Origin: Azolla caroliniana
Taxonomy: Eukaryota; Polypodiophyta
Direction: 5' to 3'
Assembly: GCA_043228905.1 (NCBI GenBank)
Contig: JBHGNT010000010.1
Coordinates: forward strand, 6,820,001 to 6,884,000
DNA: 64,000 nucleotides
Below are positions 11,196 through 21,524 of the stretch, piece by piece. Position 1 is the stretch's first letter. Each line of letters begins with the position of its first letter. The notes under the pieces are model-generated. The model searched no databases. It was given only the letters and a program-made list of their open reading frames with translations, and was not told the DNA's origin. A program made the position numbers and the translations under genes.

Positions 11196-12408
11196 TATCG
11201 TGAAGATTTGTCATTACGTGCGGATCGTGAGGCGGAACCGGTAGGGTTTTGGATCGGAAGGATTCGAAGTTTGCATTAGCTTTAGCGAGAAAGTATTTAA
11301 GATAGAGAGAGAGATTGAGATAAGATAGGATGCTTGACTTTAGATTGAGAAAGATTGAAATGGAGAGAGAGATTAAGATTGAACCCTTTACTTTAGCTTT
11401 GAGGAACAAGATATATCATCAATTGGATAACAAATTTTCTTCTTAATATTAATTTTGATATAAAGTACAAAGTTTGCTTGATTAATACCTCCCCTTTTGA
11501 TCTTTTTCAACTACTCTTTTATAGATGCCCCCATGCATATGATGCATGTGAGGCTACAAGACATGCATACAATGCATGGAATGCATGTGATGCATGTTTG
11601 CCAGTTGGCGCTCATGCATTAGATGTGATGCATGATAACCATGTCACTCAATCAAGCTCTAATATGAGAATTTACATGTAAAAGTATAATGATAGAAAAA
11701 ACATTTGTAAGCAAATGACTTAGCTTAGTGGTTAGTCTACTGCCTCCTATCTTGGAGGTGCAAGGTTTAAGCCTTGCTTGCATCCCTTTGATTACAAATT
11801 TCTAATAGGTTTTTTAGTCTAGATGATTTTGTTCGTTCCACATCGAAATCGTCGCAATCAACCTATCTGATCAATCTGTCTATCTGGTCCGCTTCCGACC
11901 TAGTGATCCGGTCTATCCGTTCCGGTTTCGGTTCCGTCGTCGTTCAGTGCCGGTGTCGGTTCCGGTTCCGGTTCCATCGTCGTCGTCGTCCGGTTCCGGT
12001 TTTGTCCAAAACAATTTTTGAATAACTTGGCCGCATCCATTCTTCCAAGTTATACAACCCAACCCTTTTGTGCTCCTAGCACATAGATGAAATGTAAAGA
12101 GATATGGCTCTAGATATATACTCTTGCATCCTGATGTTGTCCTATCTATGTGGGATATCTCACAATTTTGTTTTTCCTCTTCTTTTTCTCAAACTTCACA
12201 CTCACATAACTTGACATTTAGTTGTCCGTTTCAATGTAGTAAAGTACATTTGGAAGCTCTTGAGGACCTTCATCTTTTTGTACCAAGATATTAAACTAGT
12301 ATAAAATAGTATCTTCACTATTATTGTTTTATGTTATGCGTGAAGAACCACACTCGATTTTGTACATTCCATTCAATTTTCACACCGTTGCCGAAAATCT
12401 TTATGACA
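11196..12408 (-). mobile_element. Solo LTR, TGTCG family (1.2 kb)
   Basis: Read on the minus strand it begins TGTCATAAAGATTTTCGG at 12408 and ends CTTCACGATA at 11196. It matches the LTR at 57906-59084 at both ends and in the middle (GAACCG/GATCCGCACG tail, CCGG-rich tract, ATGCATG-rich tract). It interrupts C1 RNase H: NPIFHA to the left, RTKHIEVPYHFIRERV to the right. Flanks GCAC/ACGC do not form a clean duplication. Confidence 0.85.
11715..11780 (+). other. tRNA-like module, antisense in LTR
   Basis: Box A TAGCTTAGTGG (11721), a 5-bp anticodon-like stem CCTCC/GGAGG with a six-base loop, and box B GGTTTAAGCC (11764). It points opposite to the direction of the host LTR. Confidence 0.6.
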
Positions 12409-12642
12409 ACGCGGACTAAACATATCGAAGTGCCTTACCACTTCATCCGCGAGCGCGTACAGGCCAGAGAGATCGATCTACACCATACCAATATGCACCT
12501 CCAAGTTGCTGATATATTTACGAAGGCCTTAGGAGTCGGCAAGCTTGGGCAATTTGCATCGGACCTTGGTCTCGCGACATCTACATTATCGAACTTGAGG
12601 GGGAGTACAAGTACAGGCGACACGCAACACATACGCAATTGA
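12409..12642 (+). pseudogene. C1 RNase H C-terminal end
   Basis: RTKHIEVPYHFIRERVQARE, then VADIFTKALGVGKL and LSNLRGSTSTGD, the usual copia pol end, followed by GAGGGGGAG (12597). A second purine run, GAAGGGGCG, directly precedes the 3' LTR at 12737 and is the more likely polypurine tract. Confidence 0.85.
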
Positions 12643-12736
12643 TAGAGTACACGAGTACGGAACACAGTCGACTAAACAAGTTGAAGTACGAACCGAACAA
12701 CCTTCTCGACAGATAGAAGTTGTGTTCGAAGGGGCG

Positions 12737-12940
12737 TGTTGAGAGTCGAACTCAACTTCCCATACATAGGTTTCACACTAGCTCATGGACATGTTGGGCT
12801 AGTTTTGTAAATAGTAGAAAGGGCACTTGCCCTAGCTTAGTTGGTATATAAACCAACGCATTGTAAATTAGTTATTGTTGGATGTTTTATGTTTTGATAT
12901 ATTTTTGGCTAATATACAGTTTGTCTATCTCTGTCTTCCG

Positions 12941-12979
<39 letters not shown>

Positions 12980-13081
12980 ACTCACTCTCACTCTCTCACT
13001 CTCTCTCTCTCTTTTGATACACACAACACACACTCATCTTCCGCTGCATTACAACCACTCTTGCCTCCTCATTTCTTTATA
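12737..13081 (+). repeat. C1 3' LTR
   Basis: TGTTGAGAGTCGAACTC...CTTTATA, 345 bp; longer than the 5' copy because its CT/CA microsatellite expanded (12945-13012). It ends in TA rather than CA, a point change. Confidence 0.9.
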
Positions 13082-13446
13082 AAGAAGACAAAGAAGAGAG
13101 AAAAGAAGATAGAAACCTATCCTGAGTGTGATAATCATAGATGATTCCTCAACCTATGAAGGCATCATCACAAATAATTACAATTTGAAGTACAACATCG
13201 TGATACACACTTACACTGAATTATAGAATAAGTGAATGTCGACATCCATAAGTATTTTAGGATGTGAAATGTTCAAATGTCTTAAATGCATTTTAGGATG
13301 TAGAACTATAATGTACATCACAAAATTGTGTAAACATAGATGCTTTTTACAATATTACAAATACTTTTTAGAACGGTAAATAACTTTCAAATTCTAGAAG
13401 CATTTAATGTACTATATGTATAATACGTATTTTATGTATTTAACGT
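13082..13446. other. Gene-free spacer
   Basis: Purine-rich start shared with 7048-7110, then AT-rich unique sequence. I see no gene or repeat family. Confidence 0.5.
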
Positions 13447-14034
13447 TGTCGTGACGATTTTCTGCTACGGTGTGAAACCGAGTGAGACGAATAAACCAAG
13501 GATGTGCAACCTAGTGGCACTTGAGTTCATACAAAGGGGTGCAATCAAGGTTTGAACCTTGTACCTCTAAGATACAAGATGCTTGCCTTACCACTAGGAC
13601 AACTATCATATACTGTGAATTTTATGTATTTCCTTTTCATATACGAATTATAGACGAAAGAACAATAGAAAACCATGTGCACAAAACCATGGTTCTAAAC
13701 CCATGGATTGTGCATGTCATAAGCAAAACCGTGTCCCCAAAACCCATGGTTTTGTGCATCAAGAGAGCTATAAAAACCCTAGTGGAGCTTGTGTAAAGGA
13801 GGGCTCAATATGTGATATCACCAACACCACTATCATCAATATAATTATATTCGTCTTTATCTTCTTCATATTTTTCTACTTCTCAAGTGTACAATCTTTC
13901 TTCTTCTCAAGTGAACAAATTTCATCCAATCTTACATTGATCTTCATCTCTTCGATAATTCCGCGAACGTCCTCCCAAGTCCAAGACCCCGATGGTCGCT
14001 CGAGTAGCACACGCACGCACGAATCTTCGCGACA
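13447..14034 (+). mobile_element. Solo LTR, TGTCG family (588 bp)
   Basis: Starts TGTCGTGACGATTTTCTG and ends AATCTTCGCGACA. Flanks ACGT (13443-13446) and ACAT (14035-14038) look like a 4-bp duplication with one change. It has TATA AGCTATAAAAACCC (around 13768) and shares the CCCATGGTTTTGTGCA and GGGCTCAATATG segments with the LTR at 61430-62091. Confidence 0.85.
13540..13605 (-). other. tRNA-like module, antisense in LTR
   Basis: On the minus strand: CCTAGTGGTAAGG (box A), then GGTTCAAACC (box B, at 13549-13558). Orientation is opposite to the LTR. Confidence 0.6.
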
Positions 14035-14109
14035 ACATATTTTTAAATTGGCAGGTACTATATGCGTATTAATATGTTATATATATATGGTATCCATACC
14101 ATATCTAAT

Positions 14110-14583
14110 TGTAAAAGTTGATATGGGGAAGCTTAGATAAATCGGCTCAGCTGGATAACAACAGTAAAATAGAAATGAAGGTTTAATGGAAGCTTGAGAA
14201 CATACAGTGCGAGGGAGAGACAAAGAGAGCAGAATAGCATAAACTGAAATCAAAATAATAGCACTCTGTACATACAAATGTCCTACAAAGCACTTTTTAT
14301 ACAAGTCCTTAAAAGGACTGACAAAAGTATTGACAAGTACTTCAATGCTCATACGAGGGACTGACACTAACTCCAAGGAATATGCCTGCGTACTAGGCTC
14401 GGACTGTAGGCTCCAACGGCCTACCGGTTCTCATTATTCCGGAGTACGATCTGGTTCTCCGGTCCGGCTCTAGGTTCCGGATACCGATATATTCGGACAC
14501 CTATCCGGTTCTCTGTTCCAGATAATGATCCAGCTCGAGCTTATTCAATCGATCCAGATCCGGTTGAGCTTACCCGCTCAACA
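14110..14583 (-). repeat. Copia LTR copy
   Basis: Minus strand TGTTGAGCGGGTAAGC...ACTTTTACA, same family as 3955-4373 (shared TATA region, CTCAGCTGGATAACAACAG and CCTTAAAAGGACT). No polypurine tract or matching target duplication beside it, so it is a rearranged or solo copy. Confidence 0.75.
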
Positions 14584-14812
14584 TGAACGTACCTAACAAC
14601 CTTGTCCACGACCACATGCTTAGCCATATTCGAGATGCCGGAACCGGACATCTATCCGGTTCTCCATTCTGGATACCGATCCGGCTCTAGCTTATTCAGC
14701 CGATCCGAATCCGGTTGAGCTTACCCGCTCAACACTAACGTACCTAACAACCTTGTCCACGACCACATGCGTAGCCATATTTGAGATGCCAAGTCGCCTA
14801 AAGAGGCGTCGG
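14584..14812. repeat. Tandemly duplicated LTR-gag junction
   Basis: The segment made of the LTR end (CCGGTTGAGCTTACCCGCTC) plus AACGTACCTAACAACC and CACGACCACATGC is present twice, ending at about 14638 and about 14792. The gag part reads forward as LVHDHMLSHIRDA. Confidence 0.7.
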
Positions 14813-14893
14813 AAAATCTTCTTGAGATTCTCCCATGCCTCTTTGGACGTCTTGGCGTCTCGAATGTGGCTAAGCATGTGGTCGTAGAGACAT
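14757..14893. repeat. Inverted repeat of copia gag
   Basis: The arm at 14757-14812 (forward gag, DHMRSHI...DAKSPKEAS) is the near reverse complement of 14830-14893 (reverse gag), with about 18 bp between. It marks a head-to-head junction of two copies of the same gag segment. Confidence 0.7.
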
Positions 14894-15102
14894 GTTGCCA
14901 AGCAATACATTAGCCAACTCGCTCCTTGCTCCCACGTTGGGTAGTTGATGTTTATAATGTCGGGTTTGTTTTTGAGTGCGCCGTTGATGTAGCTCCAATA
15001 ATCTTGGCCGACTAGGTATTGGTTCATCTTGTACTCCCAAGATGAATAATTGCTCTAGTTTAGCTTTTCACTAGGGAGCGAGCTACCCATTTGTGTGTTC
15101 AT
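14813..15102 (-). pseudogene. Copia gag fragment (C1/C2 family, reverse)
   Basis: Starts MNTQMGSSLPSEKLN at 15102, has a stop, then SSWEYKMNQYLVGQDYWSYI and DHMLSHIRDAKTSKEAWENL. It closely matches the gag starts of C1 and C2. Its 5' leader is split by G1: the rest of the leader and its TGGTATCAGAGC lie at 21397-21524. Confidence 0.85.
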
Positions 15103-15154
15103 GTTGATGTAGTGTCTTCCTTCTTGGCTTCTCTTTCTTCGGTCACATACACGT

Positions 15155-15805
15155 TGTCGCGTTACTACGCGCGTGCGTGGAGAAACGAGGCGGGACCACC
15201 GGGGTCTTGAACCGAAGGGCAGGTGATAGGAGGGGAAAGAGAAAGAGAGAGACGACCGGTAACGTATGAGCGAAGAAACACAGGGACACAGCCCTGTCAA
15301 TGCAGAACACACGAGTGGACACAGAGACAGAGAGACACGAATGTTTGTATATTAACAAATGACACAAAACAACAGAGCACACGAGCGGTTACAACCGAAC
15401 AAGCCGGCGAACAGATGCCGATGCTTGCTCGTCTGCGCGCGAAAGGGGATAGGATGGAGGTGCTGCCGAAAGCGCACGGGCGTTCCTCGAAGCAACGCGA
15501 GCCTCCCGAAATCCTGCAGAGAAGAGCGATGGAGAATGAACAGAGGAGAAGCGTTCGGTTACGGTCCGACAACACTTCGTCCTCCTCAATGCACGATCCC
15601 TTTCTCCCCGCGTCCCCCTCTCTTTTATAGCTTCAGGAAGGAAGCCGTCTCCCTCATTTTCTTCCTACCTACCGAATCTAACTACCCCGGATATGCCTAT
15701 GTACCTAATTCCCTATTATATACATTAAAGGGGCGCGCACGCGTGAAGAGCTGATTCACGCGCGCTATGCACCGATTGTGCTAAGGGACAGTTTTCTTCA
15801 CGACA
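15155..15805 (-). repeat. G1 3' LTR
   Basis: Minus strand TGTCGTGAAGAAAACTG...GTAACGCGACA, with TATA GGCTATAAAAGAGAGG near 15630. It is preceded by a polypurine tract GGTTAGGTGGGGGCGGA (15806-15822). Confidence 0.93.
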
Positions 15806-17381
15806 TCCGCCCCCACCTAACCGCGCATCCACCGGTATGCGCCAAAATTGTGCTCTGGTTGGAGAAAACTGGTCCGAGTTCCGGTTCTTCGTCCATCGTT
15901 TTGTCCTCCGTTTCGGACTGTTCGTTGTCGCTGTCCAGGCCTCTTAGATCCGGTTTGCCGTCGTGGCGCTTTTTGAACGCTTTGATCCGCTTTCCTGCTA
16001 CCGGTATCGCCATCCTCGTACCGTCGAGTTCCGCCGGATGATACGTCCCGTTGTCGTTGGCGCTCGTTACCACGTAAGGCCCGAACCACCGCTTTGCAAA
16101 CTTCCGTGTTGCCCGGTGCTGGTTGTCGAGGCTGTTGTCGTAGACTAGCACCCAATCGCCTTCCTCGATTTTCTTTGGTCGGAGCCGGTGCGTTCGGTCG
16201 AACCGGGCTTTGTTCCTCATCCTCGCCGTCCGAAGTCTCTCCGCCGCTCGTTCCACGTCCTCTGGCCTCCGCTCGAGCTGCCGTATACGCGCCGCTAGCA
16301 GTTCTTCCCGGCTCATCTCGTCTCTCCAGTCCACTGTCGCCCAAGAGGAGATCGTCCGTTCCATCGGCATGATCGGCTTCTGTCCGAACATGAGCTCTGA
16401 CGGCATGAACCCGGTTACCGAACTGTGTGTTGTTCTGTCCGCCCACAAGGCATAAGGTAACAGTCGTGGCCAGTTCCCGACTTGGCCTCCGCATGCCCGG
16501 ACGAACACTTTGACGATCGGTCTGTGGCCGCGCTCCACCTTCCCGTTCGCCTCCGGATTGTACGCTGTGGTGAGCGAGAGCTTGACCCCTAACCGATCGA
16601 ACAACTCCTCGGCCTCTTCGGCGTCCAACTCCCCGCGGTCAGCCACGATCTTCCCGACGCACCCGTACCGGCATACCACGTCCTCGATCAGGAACCGACA
16701 CACGGCCGTGGTCGTTTTGTTCTGCAGGGCTCGGCCTTCCACCTGGTTCATTAGGTCCTCCCGGGCCAGCACCAGATATCGCATCTGCCCTACGCCCATC
16801 GGCATCGTCACCAAATCTACCATCCATTTGAAGTGGACGGCCGGAGGGTATGTAGGGTGAAGCTCGTCCCGATGTCGGACTATGGAGTGTATCTAACAGC
16901 TCTCACAAGTCGTCACGAACCGATGCACGTCCCGGTACAGTCCCGGCGACCAGTACTTCCCCTTTAGTTTCTCGAATGTGGCCCACGTTCCACGGTGTCC
17001 AGCCCAGGGGTTGTCGTGGTAGGCCTTCAGTAACTCCTCCTGTTCCTCCTTCATCGCCACTACTTGGAGCGGGATGCCGTTTCTCTTCTTCGGGTGCTTC
17101 CACAAGTATCCGTCCCGGAGAAAGAATCGGTACGCTTTCTTCCGGATCCGGTTGGCCTCGTCCTTTGTCCATGACGCGTCCGGCGTCATCGTCCTTAAGA
17201 ATCCTCCAATCTGCAGCCACTCTCCATCGTACTTGCTCTCGTTAAAATCGTTAAGCGCTGGAGTGCTCCCCCCCTCGGATGTAACGTAAGCCGCCTTGAA
17301 GAAGTCCACGCCAACTTCCTCGTCCTCCGAAACCATGCCGCCCTCGTCGTCGAATCGCGCCCTCGAAAGCATGTCGGCCAT
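15798..17381 (-). pseudogene. G1 integrase
   Basis: Two frames. At 17381-16893: MADMLSRARFDDEGG (end of RNase H), RKKAYRFFLRDGYLWKH, and the zinc finger AYHDNPWAGHRGTW...CESC. At 16823-15798: MVDLVTMPMGVGQMRYLVLA (first Asp), KIVADRGELDAEEAEEL (second Asp), YNPEANGKVERGHRPIV (Glu; 34 residues between Asp and Glu), TGFMPSELMFGQKPIMP, and a long C-terminal tail DWVLVYDNSLDNQH...FGPYVV, without a recognisable chromodomain. The frame ends 8 bases inside the 3' LTR. It is closely related to the integrase of G2. Confidence 0.9.
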
Positions 17382-17766
17382 GGCATTGTCTTTCCCTGAA
17401 ATGTGTCGTATTTCCGGATCCAGGGACTTGATGTACGCTATCCATGGTTGCGCATCCGGAAACCATGCCGAGAATCGGCAGGCAGTCCGTCTCGATAATC
17501 ACCTCTGTCCCAATCAGATAGTCTTTATTGGCCTTCACCGCCGAAACGATACCCCAGAGTTCGCGTTTAACTTGGGCGTATCCTCGTTGTCGCTCGCTGA
17601 GGACCTTCGCACCGAACCGGATTGGGAACCGAATGCCATCCTCATCTTCTTGGTTGACAACCCATCCGATCCCGATCGGACTCGTATCTACTGTTATGTA
17701 GACGGGAGTGCCTTTCTCGTAGACAGCCTTCCGGAGTGCCGGAGCTGCAGCAAGAGCCTCCTTCAT
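17251..17766 (-). pseudogene. G1 RNase H
   Basis: YITVDTSPIGIGWVVNQED, FGAKVLSERQRGYAQVKREL and IIETDCLPILGMVSG show the RNase H fold with its conserved acidic residues. The frame is lost at about 17460 and continues one base over as the MADMLSRAR segment. Confidence 0.85.
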
Positions 17767-17814
17767 CTTTCGGACTGACTCTGTATGCTCGTCTCGCCAC
17801 TCGAATTTTTGCCT

Positions 17815-19440
17815 CTATTTCAGCAACCCATATAGCGGCTCGGCAACGTGGGCATAATGCGGGATCCATATGTGATAGAATGTGCATGCTCCCAAGAACC
17901 TCCGTACCTCCATGACCGAGTTACAGTCGGGCTTCATTGCGGAGATGGCTTCCACCTTAGCCGGAGACGGTTTCCGGCCATACGGTCCGCATAGGTGTCC
18001 GACGACCATGATCTCTGATTGCCCGAAGGCCGACTTCTCCCCGGAGAAGGTGAGCCTTGCGTCCTCTAGCCTCCGCAGCACCCTCTCGCAGTCGTCAATC
18101 GAATTTCCGGCATCCGTCCGGTCAGATCGTTTCGTCCTTTTCCTCCACCGGACATCCCTTGATCGGGATGTCGTCCAAGAATGGCATGGTGATGCCCGGG
18201 ATACAATCCCTCAGCACCTTGTTCATCGCGTTCACCATGTGGGCCACCGAGTTCGTCCCTCCTTGTGGTAGGGTACACATCCGCACTAGGCCGAGAGGAG
18301 TCCGCATCGTCGTAATGTCTCTGCTCTCTACGACTAGTTGGAACTGATCGTACCTCGAGTACAGATCACCGACCGAGTAGATCGACCTTCCGGCGAAGGC
18401 CTCTGCGAACTCGTCTATCGTTGGTCCGATTCCTGCGTTCCAAATGGTCACTCTGTTGACCGGTTGCAGGTCTTGAATGAAGCGCAACGTCCCGTTCTTC
18501 TTCGGTACATTAAACCACCGGTTCGAGTACGGGGCACTTGACGGTTCGAGGATGCCCATATCGACTTTCTGCCTCAACAGCCCCATCAGCTCCGGGATGT
18601 GAGCTCTCGGTACCGGAATTGGTTTGAGATTCCACGGCACATGCGGTACCGTGAATATCACCATCGGCTTCACGACTGTCGGGTCTACACACCCGATCTC
18701 TCCCGGTGAGAATGCGAAGGCTTTCCCGTGCCTTCCGAGCATTCTCCAAAATCGGTCTTCTTCCGCCGGCAGTAGGAACCCGCCCCCACTGATTTTGAGC
18801 TCCCGTAGCGTTCTGTCAGTGAAGGTGTGTCCTATGCAGGCCGGATCTCGTAAACTGGGGTCCGACGCGACCCCCTTGATTCGCAACTCGCTGCCCTCCG
18901 GTAAGGGTGCCGCGACTGGCCTTACCTTCTGGTCCACAGTCTTGTACTTCGTGTTAACCCGGGCCGTTCGATCCGACTCGAGTCCCCGACTGAAGTCCGC
19001 GATGACTTCGTACATCTCTTCTGAACAAACCGGTATCGTCCGGTCCTCTTTAAGGCCTTCTCCGACCACCTCTCGCAGTATTCCCAAGGTATCGTCGAAG
19101 GAGACCGCCTCCACGGCTCCGTTGATTTCCTCACAGGGCCCAAAAACTCCGCACGCCCGAAGTCGCTCTTCCGCCCTTGTCCTTTCTCGGCCAACGACGC
19201 CGACTATCGTACACCCTCCGTTGTCGGAGAAACAAAACTTCCTACTTACGGTACAAGGTTTCTTCGGTTTCGCCTCTATCGTACATTTGTGGGGTTTTCC
19301 CGGAGTGTCCGGACTGTCGCGGCCCCACGCCTTGACAACCCTCTCTAAAAATCCTCTCGATTCTCGCCACCGAGGGACTCGCGGTTTCGCTCGCGGTTCG
19401 GTCACACCGTCAGGAACTAGACCGAATGACGCTCGTCCTG
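17815..19440 (-). pseudogene. G1 reverse transcriptase
   Basis: A long open stretch carries a linker region, then FSPGEIGCVDPTVVKP, HVPWNLKPIPVPRAHIPELM, MGILEPSSAPYSNRWFNVPK, LRFIQDLQPVN, YSRYDQFQLVV, LPQGGTNSVAHMVNAMNKVL and the catalytic MPFLDDIPIKG (about 18180). The thumb and connection continue in a shifted frame at 18081-17815 (RRFLGACTFYHIWIPHYAHV). FLDD replaces the commoner Y-[IVL]-DD, a variant shared with related lineages. Confidence 0.88.
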
Positions 19441-19773
19441 ACTCTTGACCCTCGCGTAAGCAGACCCGTTGTCCAGCACCTTGGTCTCCATCCGCGCTGC
19501 CGTAATGTACGGTTCTCCTAGTATGACCGGGTGCGAGGACGTCTCCTGCACAAAGAAGTGATGGTCTATCTCGACGTCGCCGATCTTGACTCGCACGTTT
19601 GGGCAGGCCCCGTGTAGTTCCTCGGTGGCGCGCGTTGCCGCCCGTATCTTCCACCCGTGCTTGGTGTTGATCGGCCATTTCCTCTTCTTGTAGAAGTCCA
19701 TGGACATCAGGTTTATTTCCGAACCGTGGTCCACCAGCGCCACCACCGGTTCCTGAACATCTCCGATCTTCAC
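19417..19773 (-). pseudogene. G1 aspartic protease
   Basis: VVALVDHGSEINLMSMDFYK carries the active-site motif as D-H-G-S rather than D-T/S-G-A/S. FVQETSSHPVILGEPYI is the second half of the fold. It overlaps the end of gag in another frame and leads into RT by a further shift. G2 has the same D-H-G-S-E motif, so this is a lineage feature, not a mutation. Confidence 0.82.
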
Positions 19774-20728
19774 CGGGGTTTTTGTGGTCGCTTGGGCCCC
19801 ACCGGCCTTTCCGGTTCTGCCTCCGTCGACAGCCTCTTCCTCTTCACCAAGTCTACGATGGAGTCGTGGAACTCCTTCTTGGCGATTCCGAGCACCTCCC
19901 GCAATGACAGTTCCACCTTGTTGTCGAGGATTCGTTCTTCCAGGACCTTTCGTAGGTCCGTGGTCCTTTCGATCTCCGTGCCCAAACGGTATCCGCCCTT
20001 CTTGTGGTTATCCCGAGCACTGGACTCACTGGCCTCGTTCAGTTTAGGCCCGAATCGGGTTTCGTATCTCTGTGAGGGTCCGGCCCCTCCGGTTTTACCT
20101 ACCCGTTTGTCTTCAACCAGAGCCTCGTAGTTCTGGCAAGCTGCTTCGACGAACCCCGTCTTTTCTTCGACCGGGTCACTCCACCCAGTTACCTCCTGGA
20201 CCCGCTTCTCCGTGCGGTCCGCCTCGTCTTTCTTTAGTCGGGCACCGGCGAGGCCTTCCAGCACCGTCGGCCAGAACCCGGCTTTGCTCTCCTTCCGGGC
20301 CTCACTGCCTCCGACCCGAATGCCGGCTGACGCTGAGTAGTGGATGGTCTCCGCGTGCCGGGCCGCCGCCTCTTCCATTAGCCTTTTCATTCCTCCTCGC
20401 CCGTCGTTTCGGTTCAGGGCCCTCCGGGTATCACTGGCGTGCACCCGACCTTCCCACAGGTACACTACCCGGCTTCTCAAAGCCTCTGCAAAGTCCCCGC
20501 AGTCTTTCCGGATGTGGCCGACCTCGTCGCACCACATGCACCTATTTCCTGCCGAAGGCCGTCGGTCACGAGCCTGTTGTTCCGGCCGATCATACCGACG
20601 ATCGCCTCAATAGCCCTGTCAAGGGCGCCAGTGCCCTCGCACGCGCTCACTATCCGGTCCACGGCCGAAGCCATGGCCTCTGCAAGATCCGACCCCCTCA
20701 TCTTCTGCTCCTCTGCCGCCTTTTTCAC
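19770..20728 (-). pseudogene. G1 gag, capsid missing
   Basis: Starts MKKAAEEQKMRGSDLAEAMA (20728), then jumps by a frameshift at about 20540 into a CX2CX4HX4C knuckle CMWCDEVGHIRKDC. Behind it lie RSRVVYLWEGRVHASDTRRA, AGFWPTVLEG, TGWSDPVEEKTGF and LREVLGIAKKEFHDSIVDLV. Compared with G2, the whole capsid region between the start and the knuckle is absent. Confidence 0.8.
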
Positions 20729-20741
20729 GTCGGGTTCACCA
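20724..20741 (-). other. Primer binding site, tRNA-Trp
   Basis: Minus strand TGGTGAACCCGACGTGAA, four bases inside the 5' LTR. It is complementary to the 3' end of plant tRNA-Trp including CCA, as I remember that sequence. The same 18-mer serves G2 (25558). Confidence 0.82.
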
Positions 20742-20745
20742 AATA

Positions 20746-21396
20746 TGTCGCGTTACTACGCGCGTGCGTGGAGAAACGAGGCGGGACCACCGGGGTCTTG
20801 AACCGAAGGGCAGGTGATAGGAGGGGAAAGAGAAAGAGAGAGACGACTGGTAACGTATGAGCGAAGAAACACAGGGACACGGCCCTGTCAACGCAGAACA
20901 CACGAGTGGACACAGAGACAGAGAGACACGAATGTTTGTATATTAACAAATGACACAAAACAACAGAGCACACGAGCGGTTACAACCGAACAAGCCGGCG
21001 AACAGATGCCGATGCCTGCTCGTCTGCGCGCGAAAGGGGATAGGATGGAGGTGCTGCCGGAAGCGCACGGGCGTTCCTCGAAGCAGCTCGAGCCTCCCGA
21101 AATCCTGCAGAGAAGAGCGATGGAGAATGAACAGAGGAGAAGCGTTCGGTTACGGTCCGACAACACTTCGTCCTCCTCAATGCGCGATCCCTTTCTCCCC
21201 GCATCCCCCTCTCTTTTATAGCTTCAGGAAGGAAGCCGTCTCCCTCATTTTCTTCCTACCTACCGAATCTAACTACCCTGGATATGCCTATGTACCTAAT
21301 TCCCTATTATATACATTAAAGGGGCGCGCACGCGTGAAGAGCCGGTTCACGCGCGCTATGCACCGATTGCGCTAAGGGACGGTTTTCTTCACGACA
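20746..21396 (-). repeat. G1 5' LTR
   Basis: Same length (651 bp) as the 3' copy. By eye about 14 substitutions, mostly transitions, separate them. Confidence 0.93.
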
Positions 21397-21524
21397 ACGT
21401 GCTACGTAGCGACACTATGGTAGCGGATAGTTAGATTTGTTGTCGGCGTCTTGAACACACAATCACGGAGTCGGGTGGGTGTAATGGATGTACTAAACCA
21501 CACGCTCTGATACCATGTTGATAA
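21397..21524 (-). other. Copia 5' leader and primer site (reverse)
   Basis: On the minus strand TGGTATCAGAGCG (21511-21523) and about 110 bp of leader, continuous with the leader and gag at 15154-14813 once G1 is removed. Its LTR is missing: beyond 21524 the sequence switches directly to a forward gag of the same family. Confidence 0.75.

Larger units (their letters stand above)
7190..13081 (+). mobile_element. Copia element C1, complete but decayed
   Basis: Bounded by LTRs at 7190-7508 and 12737-13081 and by the 5-bp duplication AAGAA (7185-7189 and 13082-13086). It has a Met-tRNA primer site, gag with zinc knuckle, protease, integrase, RT and RNase H in copia order (PR-IN-RT-RH). The coding part has many stops and at least two frameshifts, and a solo LTR from another family sits in RNase H at 11196-12408. 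Confidence 0.92.
15155..21396 (-). mobile_element. Ty3/gypsy element G1, full length
   Basis: Two 651-bp LTRs, a tRNA-Trp primer site, and gag, protease, RT, RNase H and integrase in gypsy order on the minus strand. Flanks ACGT on both sides (15151-15154 and 21397-21400) give a 4-bp duplication. It inserted into the untranslated leader of a reverse copia element. All coding segments are frameshifted although the LTRs are nearly identical (about 14 differences counted by eye). Confidence 0.92.

Noticed and set aside
12875-13144. Ser/Leu-rich forward frames
   Set aside because: Translations of the CT microsatellite in the C1 3' LTR.
15223-15754. Paired frames of 131-141 residues repeated at 20814-21375
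   Set aside because: They lie entirely in the two G1 LTRs, on the strand opposite to the element; repeated only because LTRs repeat.
18624-20860. Long forward frames (274 and 262 residues)
   Set aside because: Antisense shadows of G1 gag-pol, favoured by its high GC third positions.
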